A DNA stretch of 64,000 nucleotides from Molanna angustata. Its lineage: Eukaryota; Arthropoda; Insecta; Trichoptera; Molannidae. The notes beneath the pieces are model-generated. The model was not told where the DNA came from. It saw nothing but the letters and a program-made list of their open reading frames with translations, and searched no databases. The translations under genes were made by a program, and so were the position numbers. Shown here piece by piece: positions 29,285-41,067 of the stretch (positions are counted from its first letter, which is position 1; each line of letters begins with the position of its first letter). The stretch spans positions 50,313,892 through 50,377,891 of the forward strand of contig OY754964.1 of assembly GCA_963576475.1 (NCBI GenBank). Direction: 5' to 3'.

Positions 29285-29760
29285 TTATCGTAGTGCTTAT
29301 CTTGACGAATGCAAGTGAAACCTGGATTTGACAGAAGTCGCACGAAATCAGAATGAATGCAGTTGAAATGATATAGTTAAAAAGAATCTATAATAGAATG
29401 ATGTATGACAGGGTAAGAAATGAGAACACGAGGAAAGAATTTACAGATGTCATAAAGTGAATAGGTACATTGAGATAGTTTGGCCACATAGGGACAATGT
29501 ATGAAGAACGCCTGACGAAGAAGGTATATAGTGCGGCGGACAGAAATGGAATAAGGGGTTGGAGCCGTACAAGAAAAGGATGACATGACCATGTGAACGA
29601 TTCTGAAAGACGGAAATGTTAGAAGCATTAGCAACAGACGAAAATGTATAAGAAGATACATGAATGTGGACGAAGCGAGGAATGCGTGCCAGAATAGAAA
29701 AATGTAACGTTCGGTTCTCTCTGCCTGCGAGAGACATACTGATACTTCAAAGAGATCAAA
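29285..29760 (+). pseudogene. LINE ORF2 C-terminus and 3' UTR relic
   Basis: Plus-strand translation, with many stops, gives NASETWI, RMMYDRVRNENTRKEFTDV, FGHIGTMYEERLTKKVYSAA and ECVPE. The 3' UTR follows with GTTCGGTTCTCTCTGCCTGC. This links the 'gttcggttctctctgcc' 3' end, found at six other places, to an RTE-like ORF2. Decayed. Confidence 0.65.
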
Positions 29761-29764
29761 TTAA

Positions 29765-30130
29765 AAAATATGTTATAGGAAGGGTGCCACCAGGATTTGT
29801 TTCAGAAGAGGAGAGAAAAAACCATTAAAATTAAACAAAGCGGATTCTGAGCAATTTTTACAACTTCTATAGATATAGGAACTCAAAATAAATAGGCGTG
29901 CGATCCTTACGTGAGACGTAGTATGTGCTTCTTCTTCTATCTTGACGGCAGGATCCTTAACTCCATTCCCAGCCCCCCAGAAGTCATGATTTAGATGATC
30001 CTCCTATGTCGTTGGTTCCCCCCCCCCCAACTCCCCTTCGGTGCACTTCGCCTCTATCAGAGGACAATCCAGCATATGTCGAAAATCTGGAAACTTGTTA
30101 GTGGGTGCTGTCAAATTAATATTATACCTA
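29765..30130. other. Mixed spacer with poly-C run
   Basis: Holds a possible minus-strand LINE scrap (about 29930-30075, CTTCTTCTTCT tail) and a C12 run at 30019-30030. No gene. Confidence 0.35.
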
Positions 30131-30134
30131 TTAG

Positions 30135-30710
30135 TTGCCTGGAAAGCAATTCAAAATAAAAACGAGTCATTCTATAAATTATTCAAATTATGTATGGAAA
30201 TATTCAGCATTTTCATGAAATGAGTTTGGTGAATTGTTTTTTATTTAAAATAATTTATTATGAAAACTTGATAACTCTTCAATGCCATTTTATAAAAGTG
30301 ATGTGCCTTTTTATCAATTTGAAAATAAAAATTTCAAATTTTAAATTTCCCGAGCAAGGGGTCACTTTGAAATATTTGACAGTTAAAAAAATTGAGAAGC
30401 ACTCTTCAGATATCCTTCAAAATCCTATGGGGTCTAAGTGAGTACCTATTAGATATACAAATTTGCAAAATTTTAATAGAATCGAATGAGTACTTTAGTC
30501 TATAATCGATAAAGTAAAATGAACACGCCGTACATAGCAAGCACACTGCACATAGCACATAGCACACACACACAGATACATTGTGATGAAACTTTCAGAA
30601 TACAATCTCAACATGATACTAGTTGATAATCTGCAAAAAAAAATAGCCTTAAAAATTGCGAAATCATAACTCCCCACTATATCCCCTTGGGTTAATGAGG
30701 AGTAAAAAAT
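30135..30710 (-). repeat. Repeat F, copy 3 (reverse)
   Basis: Reverse complement of copy 2, sharing AAAATTTCAAATTTTAAATT, ACTTTAGTCTATAATCGATA and AATACAATCTCAACATGATA. It ends at TTTTTACTCCTCATTAACCC (minus strand) with the small terminal palindrome retained (about 30669-30706). One internal 30-bp end block present in copy 2 is missing. Confidence 0.65.
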
Positions 30711-30719
30711 ATAAATGAC

Positions 30720-31640
30720 CAATGCTTCTATGATTGCATAATTTATACATTAATATATAGACGTGCATAATAATATTAAATTGTGCGGTATACTTGGTAA
30801 GCCCTTAGCTTTAAAACAATTGCGCTCTCATGGAAACAATGGTTATGATCTACGATCCCGCGTTGAGACAGGAAAATTTATAATATTGCTTTGCCTAATT
30901 AAATACACGACATTACACACCCTAACCTCCCCGATATAATTCTCTCCCCGGAGGAAGAGAACAGACACGGCGATGGAAATTATATACGCAAACCATTTGG
31001 TTTTACTTAACCTTCGCTGCACGCCGCCATAATTATACTTAGTTTACCGGTCATTTTATTTCATCAGTATTTAACCAGATATTTAATAAAATTGCATACA
31101 TATTTGTAATCTTTTAATTTATTATTTAAAAATGAAAACCTGACATCTCTGGAAGTTGTCAATAAATGATCATTATTTTAGTAATGTTAAGAATCATTTG
31201 GTGTTTATTTTTAATAAACTTGTTGTCAAAGAAGTAAGTGAGTCTTAAGATAGATGTAACCTAACTGTAAATTTAATATATTGTTAAGATAATTATTTGG
31301 CTTTTGTTACTAAGCTAGGGTGATTAATTAAATATCAATTAATAATATTGTAAATGGGGAACACTAAGAAGTTGTCTTTAGGAAAGACTAAAGAAAAGTT
31401 ATTCTAGAAATAGACCTCCTATAGATAACAGCTTAAAGTTAATCCTGCATCCAAAACTATTAATCTTGAAGAATTGTATTTTATAAATTGTTAATAAAGT
31501 GATTAAATCAAGTCCAATTAAATCAAATCTCCCTCCAAACAAGATAAATTATTACTCTTTGGAAAAAGAGATAATTTCACCGTCATTAGAATTTATTAAA
31601 CTTCAAAGATTCCCGGTAACCAAAGCGTATGTAAATGGAA
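30720..31640. other. AT-rich stretch, nothing recognised
   Basis: No open frame or repeat identified. Confidence 0.5.
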
Positions 31641-31644
31641 GGCA

Positions 31645-31905
31645 CATACCATAACGGCATGTCCCCAACGGGTCAGGCAGATAGAATCGAAAGCCACATT
31701 TTTAAATCCTAGAACGCAACCATCGCATCATCAGCATTCATAGATCGTCTCATATGTACATATTCGTCTGTTGTTGAAGCTTCTTACATTTCCATCTTTC
31801 AGAATATCGTTCACATGATCGAGCTATCCTTTTCTTGGACCATTCCGACCTCTCGTTCCATTTCTGTCCTCATCGTATATTTTCTTCGTCAGGCGTTCCT
31901 TAATG
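31645..31905 (-). pseudogene. LINE 3' end relic
   Basis: Reverse complement of the 29.45-29.75 kb LINE end: it shares GGCAGATAGAATCGAAAGCC (compare GGCAGAGAGAACCGAA), TTCTTCGTCAGGCGTTCC and the ATCGTTCACATGATC region. The coding part is unreadable. Confidence 0.55.
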
Positions 31906-32299
31906 AGATGTGATTTCTTATAGTCTTCCGTAGAGAATATAAAAAAAATCACGCTTCATAGGTAGATATGTATGTACTATAACGGATTTATAAAAATATC
32001 AATTTTCCACGATTCGAAGACTATCATCTGCAAAAGCCATCACTACTCAGGATTCATAGTAGCCAATCGTTTTTATCTGCTGTGGTATCCTTACATAAAA
32101 AAATCAGCCTTTATTATATGACGTAAGTCTGGTAGTCGCTGGCTTTCTGTCCATAACTTTCAGGTCCGCTATTAAATATGTTTACTCTCTCTCTCTTCTA
32201 GTCCTTCGGCCAATCAAACCTACTCCACACAAGACCCCTACCCGCTCCAATATCCAACCTAATAGTCTTCTTTTGAACACCCCATAACATTCTGTGTTA

Positions 32300-32515
32300 G
32301 TTGAAAATTATCCTGATGAGGGGCCGGTTAGTAACCGAAACCGGTTGCATGGTTTCAACAAATAATGTGTTCAAAGTAATTAAAAATAAAGTTGTCGACA
32401 AAGACTAAGCTGTCACTATATAAATTTCTTTAAAGTGCTGAGTATCAGGACCAACTTAGCACTTGAAAGAAAGATCTTGCGACGAATATACGGAGTTTCA
32501 CCAGCTTTATAATTT
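32300..32515 (+). repeat. Hammerhead-like motif and LINE scrap
   Basis: CCTGATGAGG, GGTTAGTAACC, GAAACC and GGTTTC occur in order at 32312-32361; the GGTT/AACC stem followed by GAAAC and the ACC/GGT stem resemble a hammerhead core but the spacing is off. From 32430 to 32515 a reverse transcriptase connection piece (LERKILRRIYGVSPA) is readable. Confidence 0.35.
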
Positions 32516-32519
32516 ATTT

Positions 32520-32990
32520 TTTTTATTTATTGAAAATAAACAACCAGCCAATTAGTTCAAGGAACAAACAGGCAACAAATATGTCCCTACAACAAATAAG
32601 ACAAAAATGTTTGATGAATATTACTGGGTAAACATAAATTGAAAAAGAAATATCCTCAATAACATAATATCTTTTGCTGTAGGAGAAGAAATTAAGAAGG
32701 AAATGGGGGATATGGGAATTGTCTGTAAGATAACTTAGAATGATGAGGGAACTTGGCACTTTAAATCTTCTTTGCGATGAGTTGAAGAGATCAATGTCAT
32801 AGAAGAATGAAATATGTTGCTCGATTAAATAAAAGTGTGATGCATAACACATAACACTGTAAATAAATAATTTACAATTACTAATAAAACGGAAGTATGT
32901 TGCTCAACGCTGATAAGTGATCATTCAGATATATGTATATAGAATTAAAGTTTGTTGCACAACAGTTGAAAAAATTGAAAATCATAGTAA
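32520..32990. other. AT-rich; 109-codon minus open frame without motifs
   Basis: The frame at 32523-32852 (minus) is rich in F, Y, S and I with no recognised domain. Text such as GATGAGGGAACTTGGCACT suggests a worn LINE 3' end in reverse (compare 41.35 kb), so I do not call a gene. Confidence 0.35.
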
Positions 32991-32999
32991 TGTAGACGG

Positions 33000-33125
33000 C
33001 AATGGGCTTATTAGATTGTAAGACTCAATTGGAGACTTGAAGTCTCTGACAGATCGGAATGGCAAAGACTTCTTTTGCTGGCCAGGTCCCACCTTGGAAT
33101 GTGGAATTGATGATTGACTGTAAGA
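33000..33125 (+). pseudogene. LINE ORF2 extreme C-terminus relic
   Basis: Translation LTDRNGKDFFCWPGPTLECG matches the end of the 16.3-kb LINE, which reads a like sequence on the opposite strand. A short, truncated copy. Confidence 0.5.
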
Positions 33126-33539
33126 AAATCATTCGATCAAATAAAACAACAATCTATGTATCAATTTTATATAAAAAGTCTTTCAGATAATAATATTTTC
33201 ATATCCATTTCCACGGAAAACATCACATACTAAATTCTCTACTTCCCAAAAACTTCAATATTGTAGGTTTTCTACTTGTACTCCAAAATTTATTTTGAAA
33301 TAAACGCAAATATTTTGGTTGAAATCGATTCAATGCAATTTCTAAATGAAATCTTATTAATAAATATCATTTTCCGAAAATAGGAGACAAAAGCACACTT
33401 CACATCTCTATTTTCGACAGTCAAATGTGGCACGTTCGTTTTTTTATTTATTTTTAATGTGGTGGCATTATAAATATTTGCTTTTAATAATATCAAATAA
33501 TCATATAAAATAGATAATATATTAAAATCTTTTGAATAT

Positions 33540-33830
33540 TTTCTTCTTTAGCCTGTCAACTCCATTATTGTTAATCCTCCACAATTCATTGCACTCACAA
33601 TTTTTGATCTAGACAGAAAAATTAAAAACTGCAGAAATCGAATTCTGGTCCTATCCTTAGTTCAGAATTCAAGAGTGCTTAATAACCAAGCTACAAAGAC
33701 CGCCATTTATTTATATAGGTACTATACAATTTATTTATATAGGCTGCCAATTTATTAATCGTATTGTATTAATATAGGTACTTTTGATCCGCAAAAAAAT
33801 TATATGGCTGAATCAACGACGAAAAGTTCA
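33540..33830. other. Intergenic, possible LINE scrap
   Basis: Begins TTCTTCTTTAGCCTGTC, like the minus-strand LINE end at 48.93 kb, but the similarity is brief. The rest is AT-rich. Confidence 0.3.
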
Positions 33831-33837
33831 GATGGGT

Positions 33838-33902
33838 GGTGGCAGAGCGGTTAGCATGCTGGGGTAGTAATCCAGTGGTCGCTAGTTCGAATCCTGCCAA
33901 TT
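33838..33902 (+). repeat. tRNA-Thr(AGT)-like SINE head or pseudogene
   Basis: A-box-like TGGCAGAGCGGTTAGC and B box AGTTCGAATCC are properly spaced. An anticodon arm with loop GTAGTAA would give anticodon AGT. The T stem has mismatches and no good acceptor stem forms, so it is not a working tRNA gene. It runs straight into repeat-F-like sequence. Confidence 0.45.
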
Positions 33903-33904
33903 TC

Positions 33905-34630
33905 TGTGCATAGACCTAGAGCTGATTAGTTTTCCATAGATATCCGTTAATTTCTTCTCTATGATTTCATCTGTCCAAATTTTCAAAATGCTCTCACGGT
34001 CTGGAAAATCGAGTTTTTTGTATAGTGTTGGAAATTTCGTTAAAACAAAAATACACTCATTAAAAATGCATTCAAGGATTGTCAAAATTTAAAGAAAAAA
34101 AATATGGTTTGCCATATCATTGTGAAATAAATTTCATATCTGTATGAAAAATGTATATTAACCGAAGTAAAATAGCTTCTGTAAGGGAAAATTGAGTGAT
34201 CAACTTCATTTTGATATTGTATTTGTATATATAGACAAGTGTATTTTTTACTTTTCACTTCTATCTTCCTCAAGGGGTAGGCAGTGAGAACCGACCACCG
34301 CAGTATTCTTCTATCTTGACACATACATCGCCTCATCAACATTGATACACTGTCTCATACATGCTCATCTTACTAGTAATGCAATTTTACTTAAAATTTC
34401 TCAACAGGTATCATGTAGAAAATACATACTATGAGTTTCGTGAAAATGTTTTTGTGTGTATGGTGTATTGTGAAAACTTTTGTCCTCTGGGAATCTTATT
34501 TGTTTAAGAATCTAATAGAAATGTATTCATGAAAATACATTTAGAGATTGTCAACATTTCAAGAAGAAAAAATGAACGCTTACAATGGTGTGGAGAGTTT
34601 AGTGTTGGCTACAACCCACTCGTTTGTTAT
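33905..34630 (+). repeat. Repeat-F-like relics with nested LINE tail
   Basis: Blocks TTAGTGTTGGCTACAACCC (34593-34614) and CATTCAAGGATTGTCAA recur at the edge of repeat F. At 34258-34380 a minus-strand LINE 3' end (AGGGGTAGGCAGTGAGAACC) interrupts it. Too worn to define ends. Confidence 0.4.
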
Positions 34631-34639
34631 GCTATTACC

Positions 34640-35490
34640 TAAATATGTTTTGTTTCGAATCTATTGTTTATTTCATGAAAGTGTATCTCGTACAATCAGT
34701 GACTTATGTTAACAGTTAACTATATAGAGTCAAGAGGGGCTAAGGAGGTTATTGTGTATTGTGCTTGGATCAATTTATGTTCTTGAGATTGCTTGAAGAG
34801 TAATTGGATTATATTGGAATTATATTATTGTCTAAAGATTTCCATCTGTATACATACAGTTCAAGTACATATCGCCTTCTGGGAATTTAATAAGCTCCTT
34901 AAAATGATAAATTTAATTTTGCATAGAATATACTATTATCAACATCGACAGTAATATTATTGAATCTTTAGGCTACGCTATAAAACTCAACGCAGGTCAC
35001 TTGATACATAATTTTTTTTTCGGTTTGTAAATCAATAATTTCAGAAACAGCATTTTTACGACTTTGAAACATAATACCTGTGGAAGTACATTAAAGACCA
35101 AGCAAGTATTCAGGATAAAAATAGAACTTAGATTTTTTTAATCAGATTTCTGATATGCTCCACTAATATTTTTTTTCTTTGGTCGTTTCGGTTGATTATC
35201 TAGAACTAGAAAAATGTTAATTAAGTATAAATGATATACATAAGTACCTATTAAAATGTAAATACATACTTGAAATGCAAATAAATATTGTGTGTGTTTG
35301 AGTGTGCATAATAATTTTGTGTGTGTTATTGGTACGTGTATAATATAATTTACAGTGTGTAAAGTCCCGTGCCGAGGTGTTCATTTGATCAGTTACGTGG
35401 TATGAATAATCCATAGTGTAAATTGTTTTTAAATTCAATAATACAGTATATTTATTAAGTTTAATGTTGTTTCATTTACAGAGTGGAAGT
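34640..35490. other. AT-rich stretch, nothing recognised
   Basis: No gene or repeat identified; a purine-rich patch GTCAAGAGGGGCTAAGGAGG lies at 34730-34749. Confidence 0.45.
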
Positions 35491-35494
35491 TCAT

Positions 35495-35722
35495 AATTAA
35501 ATTATAACGAATGTAAAACACAGTTTTAATCCACAAATTGAGTTAAAATTAGCCTGAGCGCTTTCGATGGTTACACCATCATCCTCAAAGCCATTTTGTT
35601 AAATTATATATAGTTTTGTTGTCGCCTCCGAGAATGATGGTGTAAACATCTAAAGCGCTCAGGCTAATTTTAACTCAATTTGTGGATTAATACTGTGTTT
35701 TACATTCGTAATAATTTAATAC
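35495..35722. mobile_element. Foldback element with about 85-bp arms
   Basis: Left arm (about 35495-35580) and right arm (about 35632-35722) are reverse complements with few mismatches: both contain ACGAATGTAAAACACAGT, AATCCACAAATTGAGTTAAA and TTAGCCTGAGCGCTTT. The arm ends carry GATGATGGTGTAACCATCGA plus AAGCGCTC, a stem followed by CGAAA. About 50 bp of unrelated sequence separates them. No ORF. Confidence 0.8.
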
Positions 35723-35879
35723 AGTATATTTTTATTGTTAAAATGTAATTTATATGTTTCTAACTGATGTTATATATCAATGATGTTGTGATTTTTGTAG
35801 TTTTGTGACGTTATGCCTTCATAATTTTCCTACGTCAATCAGTTGATAAGGGCCAAATCAGCCAAAACGATCACCCTGT

Positions 35880-36200
35880 CTTCTTCTTCTTTTTTCTTCT
35901 TCTTTTAGGTAGAAGGCCACTAGTATTTGTTTACGTACAGTTTCCTGCCTCTTGTGAAATGGAATTCCAGCTGTCTTTCCTCTTTTTGGAGCGTCTTCCA
36001 GGCACCCCTCTTTCCTTTGGTTTTTCATATAGAGCAACGTCTTTGGGAGTCCATTTTTTCACATGGTCTCTTCAATACCTTCTAATTTGTCTCCCCCATC
36101 TGAAAACACACTTAAAATCTCAGATATTATCTGGTCACACTATTCCTCACGTAGATTCCTGTCTGTTCTGAAGGATATCCTTGTGATTCATGCGAGTTTC
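35880..36200 (-). pseudogene. LINE ORF2 C-terminal relic with AAG tail
   Basis: Minus strand, across frameshifts: ALYEKPKERGVPGRRSKKRK and DSWNSISQEAGN, then a 3' (AAG)n tail at 35880-35909. Upstream pieces resemble the 'QD...STREE' region of RTE-like LINEs. The same tail type as at 9.4 kb. Confidence 0.5.
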
Positions 36201-36540
36201 GTGCTTTAATGCGAGCCATATCAGCACTTGTTTTGATGCCATACATATCTCATTATAGGTCTCACACATATTTTATATCTTTGTTATTCAATATTTTTGG
36301 AACAAATAATATATTTCACTTTATAAAACAATCTTTAATGTTCATTTGTAAATTTAACTCTGAAGTACTAACCAGACCTACCAATATACATATACATTCT
36401 AACCAGGAGCGTGCCTAAAATCTTCGGACTACGCAAACCCTGAAAAAAAATCGGGAAATGTAGAAAATTTTATGTTTTTTAAGCATCGTTGTTCATTCCA
36501 GTGGCCATAAAAAATAATAATTTTAAAATCACATGCCAAA

Positions 36541-36562
36541 ATATATATATATATATATATAT
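36541..36562. repeat. AT dinucleotide microsatellite
   Basis: Eleven AT repeats. Confidence 0.95.
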
Positions 36563-36947
36563 TTAATTCGGTTCAATTTTTAATCTTGAAGTATGGTTGC
36601 AATAAAACAATTACCTATTAGGTCTTGAATTTCTTAATATAATATCATAAGCAAAACAATATTTTCGGCTTCTATAAGCAATTTCACTACTGGTTCTTAC
36701 TAACTATTTGAGTTTAATCTGGCGCTTATACAGTTTTTTTTAACGAATCTGCCGAAGCCCATTCTGTATAAGTATGTATACTTGTAGACGATTACCTGCC
36801 TTTGTTTAACGGAACTGGGTGCCTTGTCAATGCTGTGTCAGTTCAAGAAGTTCTGTCATAGTCATGGTGCCTTACTATAGGATTATTCCCATTAAGTTTA
36901 TTTTTTATAGAGATCTTATACACACCTTTAATGCTTTACATTTAAAA

Positions 36948-37150
36948 AGATCTGAAGTCGATGACAGTCCACAAGTGTGAATCTTCTATTCACAGTCGAT
37001 TGTTCTTTTTGCACTGTGGTGCCGAGATTGCTATCTAAAGGACTCCATGAGCTACTTTTCGTGCTGTGCATTTTTTTGTCGCTCATTTAGCGTTCTGTGA
37101 AGGAGCCGTTTACATTTCCTATATGCAGAGCGGGTGGTGAAAGGAGTAAA
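36948..37150 (+). mobile_element. 5'-truncated copy of the R1-clade 3' UTR
   Basis: About 200 bp aligning, in opposite orientation, to 19163-19370: GTGCCGAGATTGCTA, CCATGAGCTACTTTTCGTGC, GCATTTTTTTGTCGCTCA and TTAGCGTTCTGTGAAGGAG, ending GCGGGTGGTGAAAGGAGT. It diverges by roughly 15% by eye, so it is older than the complete copy. No ORF2 sequence is included. Confidence 0.85.
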
Positions 37151-37152
37151 AA

Positions 37153-37267
37153 AAACACCTGTAAATTTAACGATGGAAAAGACAAGAAAATATTAGGCAA
37201 CTGTCACTTCCATAAAATATTTTAAGTTATCTTTCCTTTCCTTTCCATCGCTAAATTAACAGGTTAA
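37153..37267. mobile_element. Short palindromic MITE-like element
   Basis: ACCTGTAAATTTAACGATGG at 37160 is answered by CCATCGCTAAATTAACAGGT at 37245-37264, with GGAAA-rich sequence inside the arms. About 110 bp. It starts directly after the R1 UTR copy; I could not define a TSD. Confidence 0.6.
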
Positions 37268-37499
37268 CCTTAGGTACCTTGTACAGTATGTACACTATAC
37301 ATACATAATGAGAGAACATGTGATATGTTATGTAGTGGTTTTGGGTCTGTCCTAAAAAAATAACAGCAATTTTCGCAAAAATGGCTTGAAGTCATTTAAT
37401 TTTGATTTCAAATATGATTTTTTGATGAAATCGTATTAATATTAACTGAATTAGACAATTTTTTTTGGGACCATCTGGGTTTAATCACATGGATTTCTA

Positions 37500-37585
37500 T
37501 TTTATATGTTCTCACGAAATGCGGCATTCGGTTCACTCTGCCTATACTCCATGAGGGATATAATGAGATGGTATTTATGTATGTA
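37500..37585 (+). repeat. LINE 3' end relic
   Basis: GCGGCATTCGGTTCACTCTG plus CCTATACTCCATGAGGGATA and a TATGTATGTA tail: the same 3' end as at 16.84 kb. Confidence 0.6.
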
Positions 37586-37589
37586 AATC

Positions 37590-39355
37590 AGATAAGATAG
37601 TAAAGAATAACTATCGCTGAAGTGAAAATTGAAGAGTTTAATGATTTTATCATAGATCCCATGGTCAGTACTTGACCAAATTTTATTTTTATATTTCTGT
37701 ATTAATTGAATAAAAAAATACATTTTACATGTATAGGATAGCTGCTTCATTAGAATAAATCTGTTCTACCTGTACTTTGAAAAAAAAATTGAAAGGAAAA
37801 AAAAATAAGTAAATTAAGATAAAAGTTATCGCTGATTAAGATAAATATCCCCTAACTAAAAAGAAGAATTAAAAAAATCGGACAACGTAGTAAAAAGTTA
37901 TCGCTGAAATTACTTTTGTTGATAAAACATAAAAAGGATTAGATGATAGTCTTAGTTTTGTGGTAAGATCGATATTACATATTCCATAAATAAGGTTAAT
38001 TGTTGTGAGGTATTGAAAATATTAACTTGTTAGAATATTTTTTGTATTTTTACTACGTACGTTTCACCATTTATTGCTTATTTTGTTAAGCAGTGAAGGT
38101 CGGTACATATACCTAAGTATGTATTACCGATCCTGTCAATATTTGTATTAAATAAAAGAAAATTAAACATCAATAACCAATAAAACAAAGAAGTATAATT
38201 ACATAAATATAATATTATGATTGTGTTATGAGACTGTTTGATATTAATAATATTTTATAACTGGATTATTGTCAATAACGTAATAAAGTTCTCCAACAAG
38301 TATTTTTATTTGTTCATTGATTTACTATTTCGTTAGTCTTTTATTTGTGTTTACCTTTCATATATTATCTTTTAGTTCTTTTCCAAGGTACGTTTACTTT
38401 CTCATCTTTATGGGGTTGTTTTCTTCACTAACTTTCTCCCCTACCTGACTTCGCTATTATAGGTGTAAAAGTGTTTCTAATAAATTTACCGAATCAGCTC
38501 CTGGCCGAGAAAAACTTCCCTGTTACGTTTTGTTTAATAAAAACATTTGTGATTTTATTTTTAAATATTATTTGTATTCTTTGTAAGTATCAATCATACC
38601 GACATCATAATGCAAAACATATTTGATCATAGTCTACAGTAATATTAGTAGGAAATTTTATTAAGATGTAAAAACATATATTGAAATTAATACATCTAGT
38701 GCAAACAAAAATATATAAAAATATTTTTTTAAACAATACGTATGGTAAGAGTATGACAAATATAAAAATATGTAAAACTATGGAGAACTTTAATAGTTTT
38801 TAACTATATTTTCAGCACTTAGCCTACGAAAGGTGACAAGACTTGTGGATTCTTTTATGTTTTGTGGCAAACTATTATATATTTTGAGACGTTTATGGTA
38901 TAAACTATTTTGTGTACTTAAGTGGTGAATTATTCGCTTCCGTCAGAACAATATATTGAAAATACAGTTATGGAGAACACGGTTTCGTCGAAGTCTATAA
39001 TATAAGTCTATCATATATTTATGTTAAAGAAAAATACATTTTTATTAAGATGTATTATATTTGTTTTACTTCAGTGTAGTGTAGGTAGGAAATATTTACC
39101 CCCACGATACGCATTTCATCTACCTATAACTTTTATGCGTAGAAATATTTAAGCATTATTGCCTGTATCTTGCTAAATAAAAAAATAATAATAATTAAAT
39201 AAAACAGATATAACGTGTACAATGGCAGGTTTTTTAACATTAAGCAAATTTTCTTGCAAACAAACAAAGTAACGTGAGGCCATATATGTTGTAGTGGTAG
39301 ATAGAGGTTTTGGGGTGTGATAGAGAATGGGGATTATGGGGAAGGTGTGTCAATC
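37590..39355. other. AT-rich stretch, nothing firm
   Basis: AT-rich with runs of A and T. Weak LINE-like traces at about 38.8-38.95 kb. No gene. Confidence 0.45.
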
Positions 39356-39359
39356 AAGA

Positions 39360-39600
39360 GTTATTAGACAGAAATAACAGCTTTAGTTTTTTTAAGTTAA
39401 ACGATTGAGTTATTTCATATTATTTTAATTAAACATCAAAAGAAGAATTGAGAAATTCAGTAGAATGAATAGGAATAGCTAGTGTGATATGATCAGCAGA
39501 TCGAAGATCAGTTCGTGATTTGACAAGAAAATATTTTTTTCCTAAGATATTAGGTAAATTGATGTTATTAATTGTATCAATTTTAGTATAAAATTTATTA
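39360..39600 (-). pseudogene. LINE ORF2 end relic
   Basis: Resembles both the 1.4-kb relic (GTTATTAGACAGRAATAA) and the 41.4-kb LINE end (TGATCAGCAGATCGAAG, compare TTCAGCAGATCGGAG). The coding frame is lost. Confidence 0.4.
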
Positions 39601-39604
39601 TATT

Positions 39605-41065
39605 TATTTTTATTTTATTTTATTTATTACAGAAAACATATTTTACATACAAAAATACATAACAAAAAAGTACCTAATTAAAACAATTTATAATATGACT
39701 TCCTTCAAAAAGAGATATACTCGTTTTTTGAAGGGAGTTGCAACTATTTACATAATATAGAACAAAAAACAAAGGTAACAAAAAAATAGTTACTTAAAAA
39801 TAGGCATATATATGTAATAAAAAAAACATTTAAATAAAAAAGCGTATAATACCTACATAATATATAACAACAAGGAAGAGAGAAAACCAGTTTTTATACA
39901 CAAACTCTCTTTATATCTATATAAAATTTCTATAGATCGATAATATCTGTATGTCTCTGCTCGGGCAACAGTTTCTTAAACCACTTTACGCCAAGATACG
40001 TATGTTGGTTTTTTGCGTAGGTCATTCTTTTTTTTGGTATATTATTTTGGTATTATTCATATAATTAAATTATATGAATGTTATTTAGCAAAAATAATCA
40101 AAAAACTATGAAGTTAATATGTAGTAAAGACCTTAATATTGATATATCTGGATGGGTATATTATTGAAGCACCCTTGAGGTGTATACATTTGGTCTTGGT
40201 CTTCTGGATGAAGAGCTCTTCCATACACATTTTCTCGTCTCTGTTCTGTCCCCTCCGCATCCAAGTTTTACCGGCCACTTGGAATGTCGTCAGACCATTT
40301 TTTAGTGGAACTTCCATCAATTCTCATAATCGGTCCAAGGTTTCAACTCTAGTACTCTGGGTACCCATTTACATTTGTTGCATTTTACTCATCTCATTTA
40401 AATTTTTTACAATTAACACACTGTCTTTTCTTTTTTTTCGAAGAAGTGCATAAGTCGTCGAACAGCTGTAAAAATAATACATTTTAAATACTCAACTTTT
40501 ATGAAATCTAAGTACTCCGCTATAGCAAAGCTGTAGAAATAAAAATAATTAAAAATATGTATAAGTAAGCAATGCAAAATGGTGGCTACATAATATAATG
40601 GGTATACTTTTGATTTGGGAGATTTCGTTAATTTATTCATCTCGGGGACAGGGTAAATCGTATGAGAAAAGGAAAAAGTTAAATTAAAAAGTTGGTTTCG
40701 GTCGTGATATCGGCTGTCAGATATCACCACAAAACTCGAGATTCTCCACAAAAGTAAGTAGGTAGGTACTACTCAAAAAACATGTTGAGCTTGTTAAACC
40801 CTGCTGGTGAGTTTTGTGACTCCCTACAAATAAATTACTGGAAAAATAAGCTGTCTGGTCACACCTACAAGTATTTGCTGTATTGTCAGCATCATATCAA
40901 AATGTCCCATCAATTCAACTGAACAAATAATATCGGCTTTATTGTTTATCTCCTGAATAAAATATTAACATATTTCTATTTTACTGTGCATGTAATTTGT
41001 TCACTGGCGGGGTCATCGTCACACGGTAATGATAAACTATAACGGACCTGTTAAACTATAACTGA
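39605..41065. other. AT-rich; weak minus-strand LINE scrap
   Basis: At about 40.14-40.45 kb a moderately GC sequence could be a LINE fragment in reverse, but no motif is decisive. The rest is AT-rich with poly-A runs. Confidence 0.35.
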
Positions 41066-41067
41066 CC

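Noticed and set aside
33838..33902. Functional tRNA-Thr gene
   Set aside because: A and B boxes and an anticodon arm are visible, but the T stem has mismatches and no 7-bp acceptor stem forms.
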